DNA of 64,000 bases. It comes from Sternotherus odoratus (taxonomy: Eukaryota > Chordata > Testudines > Kinosternidae). A program made the translations under genes and the position numbers. The stretch spans positions 250,737,644 to 250,801,643 of the forward strand of contig JAVMKO010000001.1 in the NCBI GenBank assembly GCA_032164245.1. Reading direction: 5' to 3'. Below are positions 43,211-55,050 of this stretch, piece by piece (position 1 is the stretch's first letter; every line of letters starts with the position of its first letter). The notes beneath the pieces were generated by a model that had not been told where the DNA came from, ran no database searches, and saw nothing but the letters and a program-made list of their open reading frames with translations.

Positions 43211-46200
43211 CCCTAACCACTATTCCAAATTTTTATGCATCCAGACTTCGAATTCTCCCATAGTTGTTGTATTCCTCTTCTTTTCACTGAGACTGTCACT
43301 CTAGCTCTGATCAGCAGCATCAGATGCAAATGGTTCTTGGAGAGCAAAATGGTGCATTACACTCATACCAGCACACAGTATATTGAAGAAAGTCCATTAA
43401 TGAGATATAGTCAATGTTACCTAGTTATCATACTCAGATGTTGTGGAATGATTTAGCTTCAATTAATGATTAAAAATACATGGTACTTTTGGCAGCCACA
43501 GTACAACTCAGTTGTTATATAGCTGAAATTATATGAGCTATTAGAGGGTAATTATAATCAGCAAGAGAGTGAGATGTGGAAAAGGAAATGTGAAAAGGCA
43601 GCAACAACTGTTGATAATGCATTGTATCTGAAATAGCTACCAGTCTCAATAGGACTTTTAGCTAGAGATAAGCAGAATGAAAATATAGCTTTCATTCCCT
43701 GTAAAGACCAAACACTGGACTCCCCAACCACTGTGTGTTTGGTGGGGCGGGGGGGGGGGGGGGGGGAAGCACGGCAGTGCTCTGGGATTTCTAGGTGAGA
43801 GGGGGCAGGGAGTACTCAAAGCACTTAGAGCTTGAGCTGGGAGGGGAGGGGAGAGGAAATGCAGAAAGTCTTCAAAACCTAATTGTCTTTGATCTACTTT
43901 TCACTCATTTCTAACCCACTTTCTCTCTCTAGACACTGCATGCTGGTGAAAGGGGAATTTTATAACCAGAGGTGTTCATAACATCCCCAAAGGCTGAGAC
44001 TGTACTTGTAAGAGGATCTAATTTCTGTCACACTGAGTGTTTATCCCCTGGCAGCTGTATTAATGCTGGGGCTGGGGGGAGAAAAACAAAACCCCTTTCA
44101 TAAGTCTATAAAAGGGAAGATTTTTATCTGCATGTCATCACATGCATTTTGGAGCCCTGGAAAGTTTCTTCTGCCACATAAAAGGAAACTTATTTTTTTC
44201 CCCGCGTGTGAAGCTGCTTCTCCACTCTTCATGCCGTTTGTTCACTGATGCGGTCAGTAATACATGTCCGTCCTCCAGAGAGAGAGAGACGGACAGGCTC
44301 AAACCCAACCTCATGTTAAGACATTATCTAGCATGAAAGGGTTTTAAGTGCAAATTATTGTGTATACTTTCCCTCAGAAACAGAGGAGGCAAGGCAAGCC
44401 CTTTGATAGGTAGTGGTCAGCATGAGAGGACAGGAGGAGTGTGCTGTTATGGAGCTTGTATTTATTATGGCTTATTTTCCCCGCGTACTGCACCTTTCAA
44501 GCTGTAGGATAGCTTATAGCTGCAGGCAGCCATTTTAAGAAGCAGAGTTCAGTGGAGACAGCTACAGGAGAGAGACTGTCTCTCTCTCATGGAAATATTG
44601 TTTCTCTTCTTTCTTGTTTTGTTCTCAATATAAAATAAAAACCATGCTCACACAGTATTTGCGCAGTGGGTCAAATTCTCATCTCTGTATGAAGAAACCC
44701 ATAAGAAGGAATAGGTTGAGAACAGCAAATATTAAACTTTTTTTTAAAAGTTAACCTTTCAGCCCAACACAAAATGGAAATACTCCTGATTCTTCTATTA
44801 ACATGGGATGGGTTCCCTTCTGATTATGCCCAGGCCCTTCTGCATTCAGCAGATAGAGCATATTAAACTTCTTGCAAACTCCATTTTATAAAATCCTGTA
44901 TGTCTTTCAGCTAAATTCAGAAGGAACAAGTTAAGGATGAACATAGCCCAGATTGACCATAAATGTGAGTTTGAAACCACATGTTTACAGTGGGGCCTAT
45001 TGGTATTACAAAATGTAGGTGCTCCTTTAGAAATCTGAGGGCTCCTTGCAGGCTGGGTTCAACCACACCTCTCTGTTCTGAGGTAATCCTCCATTGAAAC
45101 CCTGGTTAAGTTTACTGGAAACACATCATGGTGGAAGTACAATCATTATAAACCTTTAATTTTTCCCTTGCCATTTTAAATGACGAGGTAACCACCTGTT
45201 AACTGCCCCTAGCAGCAATTAACTGGAATTGTCTTTTATTTCTGTGGATCGACAGAAAACATGTTTGAAGGAAATTTGTTTACTAGGATTAGGTAACAAA
45301 CACACTGGACAAGCAAGGAGGATCTCTGAGCAAGGCTCCTCCAGGTAGATTCTGCCAGTGAGTGCAATATTCCACAGTTATGTTGCTGCTGCTCTGCGAG
45401 ATGGGTGCTGCTGTATGTGACAGAGTGCCCACAGGGTAAACAACGTAGAAGTAATATTCTTCTTCTGCATCTTTGATCATTCTTTAGGGCTCAGTTGTGG
45501 CTAGCTGCTTGTGGGTGTGCAGGGAGCACATGCATTTCACACACCTATGCAAGGGGTAGCCACCATCTCAATTCTCCTGCCCCCCTGCAGAGGTCCCTAA
45601 TACTGACAGCAACCCTACACTTTTTCTAGATCACATGAGGGGAATACAAGGTGCAGTACACCCCTCTCTGTCCAATTGCATCAAAAGGCTTCTGGCTGAC
45701 TTAGCTAGAGAACTGCTGGGTTTGGCACTCAGAGCACCTCTACTGTCTCTCTCTCCCTAGGATGATCTGGTTTACAAATCCCAGACAGTGTCCTTCATCT
45801 AAATGCCTGAGGAAGAGGGAATTTTTAAAAATCCACACACAATTGCAACCAGGATAGCAGATCTCTCCCCGCTCAGCTTTCTCAAACACTGCTCAAGGAG
45901 CAGACAATAACAAGCAGCATTGATTTATTGGCGCAGACAAGGTGGAGAAATAGGAATGTAATAAATGTTGAGAAGACAAGAAATGCACCCATGCCCTCAC
46001 CCCCTACACACACTTAGCCCAGAAAGGGAGAGGAGATTATCTGCCATGAAACAGCACATTGCTGAAATTCTAATGAACACAAGAAACTAGAGCCAAGTCA
46101 AGTAGGTGGTGTTAGAAATGCAAAGTCTGATGTGTATTTATCACATTAAAATGTCAAGCGCAAGCTAGCAAGGAATGCCAGGGGAAGGGCAACCTACGTT

Positions 46201-46440
46201 TTATAAAATGTGTGGTAGGAAAGTTAGAAATTGACTTTTGGTGTGATATGATTACAATAGACGTGTATTACATGCACACTCAAATATATTAAAAGAACAT
46301 TAAGGTTGCAAAGTTAGGATCTCAAAAATTAGGAAAAGCCAGAATGAAGATTAGCTAAGGGGCCTTAATTCATCCCCTCCACTTGTGCAGGTACATTATG
46401 ACCCAGTCTTAAATTACACAATCACAACCTTGACCCCTTT
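43211..46440. other. Unassigned sequence with a long G-run
   Basis: No gene recognised. A G-tract interrupted by one C lies at 43743-43767 (about 24 G). Otherwise no repeat family was identified. Confidence 0.4.
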
Positions 46441-47120
46441 TGCCCCATCTCCTCCGCCCCATCTCTGACTCAGTCCTGTCTCTTCCCTATGCCTGACTCT
46501 TTGTCCAAGTCCCATTCTCCTCATCTATTGAGACTTACTCCACTCCCCAGGCTTCTCATCCCAGCTCCACTGTCTTTGCCCAGCCAGTCCCAGTTTTGCC
46601 CTTCCCAGCTCTTTGTCCAGTCTCTCTCTTCTTCCCACACTGGCTCCCAGTACCAGTTTCCTTCCAGTACCATTGGCTCCTCAGACAATCTCAGTGTGCT
46701 AACCTCTCTGTCCACTCCTTCGCACCTTGTCCAAGGCTCTTCCCCAGCCAGTCTCAGTTTTCCCCCTAGACTCTGACTCCACATCAGATCTGTCTTCTCT
46801 TCCCCCACACTGGTTTCCAGTCCCACTTTCCCCTTAGCCAGTTCTCTGTACTCAGATTCCCCACTGTCAACTGGCTCCTAGTCCCCTGCCCACAGTTGAC
46901 TTCAGCATCTCCCAGCCCTTCAGCACCTAGTCATGGTCTCCTGGAGCAAGAACTTCCAATTTCCTTTCCACTCCCAGTCCCAGTCCCACCCTCCTTGCCC
47001 AGCCAATCCCAGTCTCCTCTACCACAACTCCCAGTCATATTCCTCTCTTCTCTTCCAGTCACAGTCTCCCCGGTCTCCTTGTCCCAATCCACTCCTTTCC
47101 CTTCTCCATAGCTCCACTCT
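46441..47120. repeat. Pyrimidine-rich degenerate CCAGTCC-type tract
   Basis: The plus strand is strongly C+T rich and made of loosely repeated 'ctcccagtcccagtc' words over about 680 bp. Long Ser/Pro-rich ORFs here simply follow that composition and are not called as genes. Confidence 0.6.
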
Positions 47121-47267
47121 CGCGCCCTGTGCATTCCAGTCAGACAGCCTCCTCCTGCATGCTGCCTGGATGCCAGTGTAAGCCACCTGGGTGTGGTGTT
47201 CTATCTCATCTAGCAGCACCGAGACCACTTAGAGAGCAATTAGTGAGTCTGCTCTACAGCCCTCGCT

Positions 47268-47346
47268 AACAGCTTGTTGGCTTTTAGCTCATGCAGTAGA
47301 CTAGAGGCTCATCCACTAAGCTCCAGAGGTCCCTGGTTCAATCCCA
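47268..47346 (+). mobile_element. tRNA-derived sequence (SINE head or tRNA pseudogene)
   Basis: An A-box-like TTAGCTCATGCAGTAGAC and a B-box GGTTCAATCCC (47336-47346) sit at tRNA-like spacing, with a tRNA-like 'ctccagaggtccctggttcaatccc' arm. The cloverleaf acceptor ends do not pair, so it is not a working tRNA gene. Confidence 0.55.
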
Positions 47347-50300
47347 CCTGCCATAGACCAGGGGGTCTGTTGGTGTTACACCAGCAGGGGGGTTGGTTAC
47401 TTAGAGCTCAGAACAAGCTCTCTTCTTGCTGTCCCTGTGTCTGGGAGCATCTAGAATCATCATTATCAGTAAAACCCTGACATGAAGGATGCACAGTCAC
47501 ATTGTAGGGATGGCACATACACAAATTTAGTCAGTTCTAGGAGCTGGAAGAGGCTTGAGCAAACTTCAGAGATTTTAGCTGCTAAATTATAAGTCTCTCT
47601 GAATTTGACCAAGTTATGAGCCTTTGGGGAAAAATCTTAGTTTGCACATGCTTGATACGATCCAAGATTGTATCAAGAATGTGCAAAGATTTTTCCAAAG
47701 GCTCACAGCTTGGCCAGATTTGGGCAGATTTTCATGGGCTCTGCATCTGCTCAGGGTAGTGTTAGACTCTGTCCTTGTATTTAACCCATTATTTTGTAGA
47801 AAGTAACACAATGATTCTATGGTGTAATGATGGATATAAGAATAAATCCAAGAAATAAACACAGAGATTTATAGCTTCATTTTCTTGGAACACATCATTA
47901 TATACAGTGCTATTAAGTCACAGAAACATGATCTGGCCAGAGCTAAATGGCTTTGCTCAAGTCAGCTTGAAAATTTGATTTGGGTTGTCTGTTGTCTAGG
48001 TGTTGAATACCGACTAATGCATGTGCTGGAAAAACAACAAATCATAATTCTGTTGCAGAACAGGAAACTTTTTAGTTACACAATAAAATAACACAATGTA
48101 ATTTATGCAGTATTTCTCTAGTAACCTTTATACATCCTCCCCAATGCTTTATACAAACAACTTTCATACTGTACCAGTGCCAACAAGTCAAATTCAGTTT
48201 AAAGAAAAGAAAGTCATTTTTGAAATAAGCTTTCAAATTACTTCCAAACAAAACATTCATTGGCAAAGAGTTCCATGAACAGTTTGGAATTAATGTTGTA
48301 AGAGTATGGAATACTGGTAGGAGTCTAAATCCATGCGAAAACCAGGAGTTAACTCATTATATTCTCTGTAAGGCACCTTTAATGTTCTATAACAAATCTG
48401 AAAGCTCTCTGGCAGAGGAGTTAATCATACTTGACTTAAAACACACAGACACACACATGCCAGGACAATCCTGGCATTTGAAAAGCAGGGGTCAAATTGG
48501 TGGTGGTGTGGGAGTAGGGAGAATGTATAGTAATCTCAAACCACAATCCAGCAGTCCTCACTCATCACATCCAGCATGCTAGCATTCCCTGCTTACCACT
48601 CTCACACTGCTAGGACCACCCCTTTTTCTTACTCAATGGCAGGTCATCTAGGATTGTATTCGTTGCAAATGGGCATTACAGCTTTTATTCAGAGTGCTTA
48701 TGAGTATTTGCAATTTCATTTACCTTTTTCTAGGACACTAGTACTGCCTGTTTGGCCATTTATGCGACCAAAATGACAAAATGTTGCCTCTTCAGGATGT
48801 TCCTGGATGGTGGAAATACCATGAACAAAAAACAAAATAAAAATCTCACAAAAGTTGGAGAAAAACATACAAACACTAAGATACTTGAGTTTATTCAGCT
48901 CTAGCTGAATATCAACATACTATATCCTGGTTTATTTGGGTTCCTGAAAAGCTTGTATGCACAGCCATAAATTCCAATTCAGAAATAACACATCAAGAAT
49001 TTGTACATATTTTGAAACATTTCTAATTGCTTAATCCATTTTTCAGTAATACTGTCCTTTACAAGTTTAATTCAGATCATTATTTTAAAACTGACACAAT
49101 AGCTACTTCTTCCAGTCAATATTAGTTTGCTTCATATGATACTGGATTCCCCTTTTAAAAACCAATTAAACACCCTGCTTTGTCTGTCTGTGCCTAGTTC
49201 TCCCTATATTGCGACTATCCACCCAATCCTGCAAAAATGTATGCACATGCATCATTTTAAACACCGTGAGTAGCCCAATCGACTTCAAAGTGGCTTGGTT
49301 TCAATGGGGTTATTTAAACTGTGTAAAGTCAAGCATGTGCTTACGTCACGGCTGTGGCCTACACACTCACATACTGTGAGACCAGACTCCCCACTGCCTC
49401 CATGCAAGCTGCCCTTTCCCCAGGATGTCTACCAGAGACATCCTTCATTTTATCACTTTGCTTATCGCTGTATTTTGTCTTCTTCCATCTTTTCTGTCAT
49501 GTTTTCATTCTCCTGCCCTTTGCTGCTTCTTGTCTTTACTGCCTTTTCCTCAGAATCTTCTTTCTCTCTCTAACATTTGCCTTTTCTCCTGTTCACTGGC
49601 CTCCTTCCTGCCTCTTCAGCATGCTGGTATTTCCCTTTCCTACTCTCTCAATAATAGGCAATTTTTTTCCTAGTCTCCCCTGTTTCTGCTCTGCCCAGCC
49701 ATGCACTGCTCCAGTCCTGAGCTGAACAGCACAGTGGAGGCATCCCAGGTTTGTTAACTGGATCCCAAACCCCAGGCCACATCCTAAGGAGACATGGCTT
49801 GCCTCCCATCGGGCCAGTCCCGTTGGTTGCCTTCTACAATTTTGGGGGAAGCATGAATTAACCTAAGAAAAAATGCTGCTCTCAGCTATGAATCAACACT
49901 TTTCTGGGCAGCAACAAAACTTGACAAGTAAAAGGTATTGATGGGTGTCCTATAGGGGCTTACAAATACACTCCCCCACCCACACAATAGTACAATATAC
50001 TGAGACCCCAACACCTACAGGTTAACCCTCACTAACCCACGTAAGAGTCTGAATTACCCCATCCCAAGTGCCCCAACGTCTTAGTGCCAAGACGAGGTAA
50101 CTTCAGCCCCTTGCCATTGCTTGGAAAGTGTGAAGAGAGGTAACTTCTGGTCCCTGCTGTGTTGTTGGGTGTCCTGCCCCATGGTTGCAGTGTTGGTCAG
50201 GTCTTCTCCCTAGATCTGGATCAGTCCCCAACCCCAGCCTAGCCCTACTCTAAGATACTGCCCTAATCTTAGGCCCTGGCTGTGGTTAGGCCTCCTTCTC

Positions 50301-51775
50301 CCGCTGCCAGCAGCAACACCACATGTTCTCACCTCATTTATGTGGCTCCTCTCTCCAGCTCCCACCCCCATGCCACCCAATTCCCTGGGCAGGGCTGGCC
50401 TCCAGCTGTGAATGGAATTCCTCTCCCCCACTAAGAGGTGGGCTAACAGGAGGAAGTTGGGGGGGGGGGATTTCATTCCAAGAGCTCTGGAGTCAGTTCC
50501 CGTCTCTGCTTGTCCCCTAATAAAGCAGGGTGTATGGGGATCAGGGCAGTCCTTTCACATTACAGCCAAATAAGTGTGGAGCGGGGGGGCGGGGGGGGGG
50601 GGGAGTGGAGGGGTCTATTACAGAATAGCTCAAGGAATGTGACCAATGCTCTCTAGTTGGTTAATTACACTCCCTAACCCCCACACGACATCTCCCCTGC
50701 TGCATCAAGCTGCTGATTGAGCTGGAGGAGTGGGACTGGAAAACAGCATATTGAGAAGTCAAGGGAGTGTAATTAACCAGCGAGGAAGGGCTGACATGCT
50801 TCACAGCTGGTTCATCTCAGTTATTCCACTCAGATCTGGAGTGGAGCAGTGTGTAGCACTGAGGGCGAGGGGAAGAGCAGGTCAAAGAGAACGCTAGCAC
50901 GTCATACCCACACATACCAGCTCCAGCATACACGTCTGGGGAGAGCAGAACCGAGAGGCCCATGAAGAGAATGGTATTGCTGTAATCTAGTGTGGTAACC
51001 ATCCCTTAAAACCTCAACGTCCTCTGTGGATAGGGGAGATTTCTGTTTGATTGTGGATGATAAAAAGCCATAAAAGGGGTAAGTGGTCACTACTCCAATC
51101 CAATACAGCATGTAATTAAGGAACAATGACTCAGGTACAAAATGTCTTCCCTTGGCAGCAAAGGAGGTATTTTATTGGTGGTTCTCTCCGCCCCCAACTC
51201 CCCCTCACAATTCTTTGGTTTGATGAGGGTCTCTGTGCACTCCCATGTGGTAAAACCAGGGGAGGGGGAGGAGAGAGAGAATAGTCTCATTGCTACAGAG
51301 GGAAGCTGGGACAGCTGATGGATATTCTAGCTTTTCCATTCCCCTCCGTGCGTAGGCAGAGTCAACACGTTCGGGTTTATTGGCAGAACAGAATCCTGAA
51401 AAGTGAGGTTTCATGAGCTACATCAGGTCTAAGATGAGTGCACCAGACTTTGTAGTACTGAAGCTTTTTTATAGGACAGACTTTCCCAATGACTAAACAA
51501 ACTTTTGCAGGGTTCCAGCTGAAAAATGTGAATGTTATCGTTAATGTTCAAGTGATGGGTTCCACCCCCAAATGTGTGACATTTGGTGTCTGAATCCATG
51601 TTCTTAAAGGCCTTTCAAGAAACTGTTGATGTATTCTGTATGCATGTTGATTTAGGGTTCAAAATCAATGTGGTCATATAAAAAACAGGTTGATTTTCTT
51701 CTTTTTTCAAATCATTTTTTAAAAGTAAGAAGAATGAGCAGAGGCTAGAACTGAGCAAGGATATCATATACTCTT
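47347..51775. other. Unassigned sequence with simple tracts
   Basis: No gene recognised. A C/T-rich stretch covers 49380-49720, and G-runs lie at 50460-50469 and 50583-50602. Long ORFs in the C/T stretch are compositional. Confidence 0.4.
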
Positions 51776-52170
51776 TGTGACAGGGTGGCTTCTACGAGAG
51801 TAGCCAACCCTGATTACAAAAGAGACACACCTGACTTGGATCCAGGGCTTTCTTATAAAGAGCTGCAGGATGTGATTAACATACAGGTCTGGTTGCTTTG
51901 GGTGGACCAGATGGGGACCAATCTGCGTGTGGTAGAAGAATCAGGACTGAGTATGAACTTTTATGTTTTAGTTATTGACTTTATTTTGGGACCCTGAAGA
52001 TTGTTTAAAGCTTTTCTGTCATTAAACTAGCCCTGGTGGGCTATTAGTCATGAGCCTTGTGGTGTTCTTAAGGAGTCTGCAAGAGGGGGCTAACAGGGCA
52101 GAGTATCTGTAAAGTGCCCCTTAGCCATGAGATGATGGTTGGCAAGTAGCTACCCTACTACATTCCTATA
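51776..52170 (+). mobile_element. Probable LTR of a gypsy-type element
   Basis: It starts TGTGACAGGGTGG, close to the termini of the other gypsy-like LTRs here. It has TTATAAAGAGC near 51854 and 'gaccctgaagattgtttaaag' downstream. The 3' end (perhaps CTACTACA at about 52171) and a target duplication could not be confirmed. Confidence 0.4.
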
Positions 52171-52583
52171 TTGAACAAGGAATTTACTGAAGGTTCCCTT
52201 AGCTTCCAGTAATGGAAACCTCTCTCAAGTGTTCTGTAGTTCAACATTTGTAAACCAAGACAGTTGAGAAGCCATGGCCACTGCATTGTGATGCTACAAT
52301 ACTGTTGTGATGGGTAAGCTTACGATTCTATGCAGAAAGAAAAAGCATTAGCAGTAAGAGGAGGCACAGATGGAACAGAAGCCAACTGAGATCCCTTGAT
52401 GAATGCAAAGAGTGGCAGAATCCAGACGCTCTCATGGGTGTTACTGAATAACCATATGAGAGGAAAGTGGATGGGAAAGACAGAGAAAAAGGGAGAGAGA
52501 ACAAAATGTGATCAGTGACATGAAACATGGAGACAGGTAGCGGTGACAAAAATATGGCCTATTGGCATGTGGTTGATGTAAGG

Positions 52584-53148
52584 CAGGCATGTCCAAAGTC
52601 CGGCCCGGGGGCCAATTGAGGCCCGTGTTCTAATTTTCACCGGCCCGCAGACTCTTTTCTAAAATCAATAATATGCGGCCCGCCAGCACTGTCGCCAACC
52701 AGTGCGCGGCGCCACAGCCGAAGGAGAGGGGCAGGGTCAGTAAGAGGCGAGCGGGGGGGGGGGGAGAAGAGCGGAGGCGGAGCCGGGGGAGAAGAGCGGA
52801 GGTGGAGCCGGGGCCGGGGCACCAGGCAAGGCGAGGCGGAGCCGGGGGAGAAGAGTGGAGGCGGAGCCGGGGCCGGGGCAGGAGGCAAGGCAAGGCAAGC
52901 CAGGGGAGGGGGGGGAGTGAGAGCACGGCCGGAGCGGGGGGAGGAGAGCGCGGCCGGAGCGCAGGGGGGGGGGGAGGGAAGGAGAGCACGGCCGCAGCGG
53001 GGGGGGAGGGAAGGAGAGCGCGGCCGGAGCGGGGGGGGGAGGGAAGGAGAGCGCGTCCGGAGCGGGCGGGGGGGGGGGGGGGTCCGGCCCTCACACATCT
53101 TCACCTTCCCAAATCTGGCCCTCTTTCCAAAAAGTTTGGACACCCCTG
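52584..53148. mobile_element. hAT-type MITE with GC-rich minisatellite
   Basis: The left end CAGGCATGTCCAAAGTCCGG and the minus-strand right end CAGGGGTGTCCAAACTTTTTGG are inverted repeats. GTAAGG occurs at both flanks (52578-52583 and 53149-53154), a partial target duplication. The interior at 52740-53085 is a CpG-rich minisatellite of two unit types, 'gaagagcggaggcggagccggg' and 'gagagcgcggccggagcgggggg'. Long ORFs through it are compositional. Confidence 0.75.
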
Positions 53149-53188
53149 GTAAGGTGTGTGGGGTGTCTTGTGAGATGTTTGTAGAAAT

Positions 53189-53293
53189 GAATCAGAGAGG
53201 TAGCCGTGGTACTCTGGATCTGCAGAAGCGACAAAGAGTCCTGTGGCACCTTAAAGACTAACAAAAGTATTGAAGCATAAGCTTTCATGGGCT
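53189..53293 (+). repeat. Unclassified turtle interspersed repeat end
   Basis: 'tagccgtggtactctggatc', then 'gtcctgtggcaccttaaagactaac', then 'agcataagctttcatgggct'. The same order is found at 61757-61890. Class not assigned. Confidence 0.6.
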
Positions 53294-54283
53294 AATACTT
53301 GGGTATTGCTACAATGCTACAATTAATAATTTTCACTTAGGACTCAAAATATCAGAATGCATCTTAAACCCTGTGGGTTGTATCCTGGATGTTTGATAAT
53401 TCTGCTTTTAGTGAGTTCTTGAAATTATGTAGCACAGTATGAAAAACCCCAAGTTCTCCTGACCTCGAGTTTAAAGTAGGTCTTTTAAATGTGTTGGAAA
53501 AAACAGCCAATGGATCAAATTTAGTCACCTTCACCTCTGATATGGAGCTATGGCCACCAGTATCAAGACGTAGAACGTCTGCTCAGTTGTCTGTGGGGCT
53601 CAGTTCTGTCCCACTATGGCCCCTTTATGCCACTGCAGCGCAAAAGAACAGTGAACTCCCCAGGGGAATGCTTACGCAAAGGGGGCTTTCCCATTGGCAT
53701 GGGGTTGACTCGCTAAGCCCTGCACAGCGATGTAAAGGTATGTTTGGATGCTGCGGGAGGCTGGGGCCAGAATATTAGGTGCTGTAACTGTCCTGTGATG
53801 CAGACTGTTCCAAACGAGGGGTAATTCAGAGAAACTTCTGGAGCTCCTCCTAGTTGTGTTGGGTGCTGGGGAGGCTCCTGGTCAGTGCCAGAGGTTGTAG
53901 GGTGTGAAGATGGCATGAAACACCTTGCCCGTGCTCCATTTCCTGACTGGCTGTATTTTACAGATCAAATCGCTATATTAAAAGCAAATGCAGCTGCAAT
54001 CTGTGCCATTTAATGCAAATTTGGTTTGGCCCCTTGCGTTTCTAGGCTCTGAGACTGGAAAACCAACCATACTGGTGAACTCCTGTGCCTGGTCACAGCC
54101 CCGGCAAAGCAAACAGGACTCCATGCATGTGGTCCTAATTGCAGGATTGGAGACCTCTCTCTCCCCGTCACCCCCCAGGCAGGGTATGGGCCACCAACCA
54201 CAGAGCACTCCAACTCTGTTGTTGGTCTTTCAGTAGCAAGGTGGTTCCCTACAGGGTGGAGTTGCTAGCCCCATGCCCATGTT
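53294..54283. other. Unassigned sequence
   Basis: No feature recognised. Confidence 0.4.
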
Positions 54284-54299
54284 AAGCCTACAGTACCTG

Positions 54300-54348
<49 letters not shown>

Positions 54349-54404
54349 TTAGCTTCCAAGATCAGATGGGATCAGGCATGTTCAAGGTGGTTTAGCCATA
54401 CTAG
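54284..54404 (-). pseudogene. 5S rRNA pseudogene
   Basis: The minus strand reads as nearly full-length vertebrate 5S rRNA of about 121 nt. It includes GGAAGCTAAGCAGGGT-like box A (GAAGCTAAGCAGGGTTGGGC), TAGTACTTGGATGGGAGACC (box C region) and an end in TGTAGGCTT. The 5' part is diverged (AACATGCCTGATCCCATCTG), and several CpG sites have decayed to TG/CA. It is more likely a retroposed or SINE-like pseudogene than an active gene. It has no array neighbours. Confidence 0.85.
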
Positions 54405-55042
54405 GTTGGAGCCCTACTGAGCTAAAAATACAGCACTCGTTTGGCCAGGATGGGCACCCTTGGAATATATCCACTCATCAAACCTTCCCTTGACTCTAGA
54501 TCATTGCAAACCATGAATATTTACAAAGACCTACCCCACGTGAAAGTCGTTGTCGACACAAGTCAACTACATGGGGAAAATAGTACTTTGAAATAGTTTT
54601 TGAAAGGAAAAACATTTAACTAGTTTATTTTTGTTTGACTTCAGCTCTTACCCACCCGGCTAACAGTCTGAACTCTACATTGCCATCTTAAGAACATTTC
54701 CAAGAAGATTGTTCTTTTTTATCGTGTGTCTCTGAATTTCCTCCTCTTTATTGATGTTTCTCTTGTATTGAGGTGCACATCGTTTTTTAATTTGCCCCAT
54801 TTGCCAAAAACTACAAATTAAAACAACAAAAATCCATAACACAATGGACAATGTGAAGTTTAGTTACCTCACAGCCTTACATTGTATGTCTCCTGCCTGT
54901 TCCCAACATTTTGCCCAATGTTCCTTTCCTGTGCTATGCTGTGATCTATATATTTTATGACTGTAAAATGCTCAGGGCAGGGGCCATGACTTTTGTTTGT
55001 ATCATCCACAACTATAGTCTCTATACCTGATATATACTAATA
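54405..55042. other. Mostly unassigned; repeat end at about 54930-55040
   Basis: The last ~110 bp ('atgctcagggcaggggccatgacttttgtttgta') resemble the ancient repeat end seen at 30215. Nothing else recognised. Confidence 0.4.
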
Positions 55043-55050
55043 GTATAGGC

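Noticed and set aside
46489..47181. Ser/Pro-rich ORFs in 46.5-47.2 kb
   Set aside because: Composition-driven by the pyrimidine-rich tract; no domain or splice support.
47268..47346. Functional tRNA gene
   Set aside because: A- and B-box-like sequences are present, but the acceptor stem does not pair and no terminator T-run follows at the right place.
49295..49725. Overlapping Phe/Ser/Leu-rich ORFs
   Set aside because: Open in three frames because the plus strand is C/T-rich; typical of low-complexity sequence.
52630..53261. Several 100-168 codon Pro/Arg/Gly-rich ORFs
   Set aside because: They follow the GC-rich minisatellite of an hAT MITE; overlapping ORFs in multiple frames on both strands have no domain.
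54284..54404. Functional 5S rRNA gene
   Set aside because: The 5' region and several helix positions are diverged, CpG decay is evident and there is no array.
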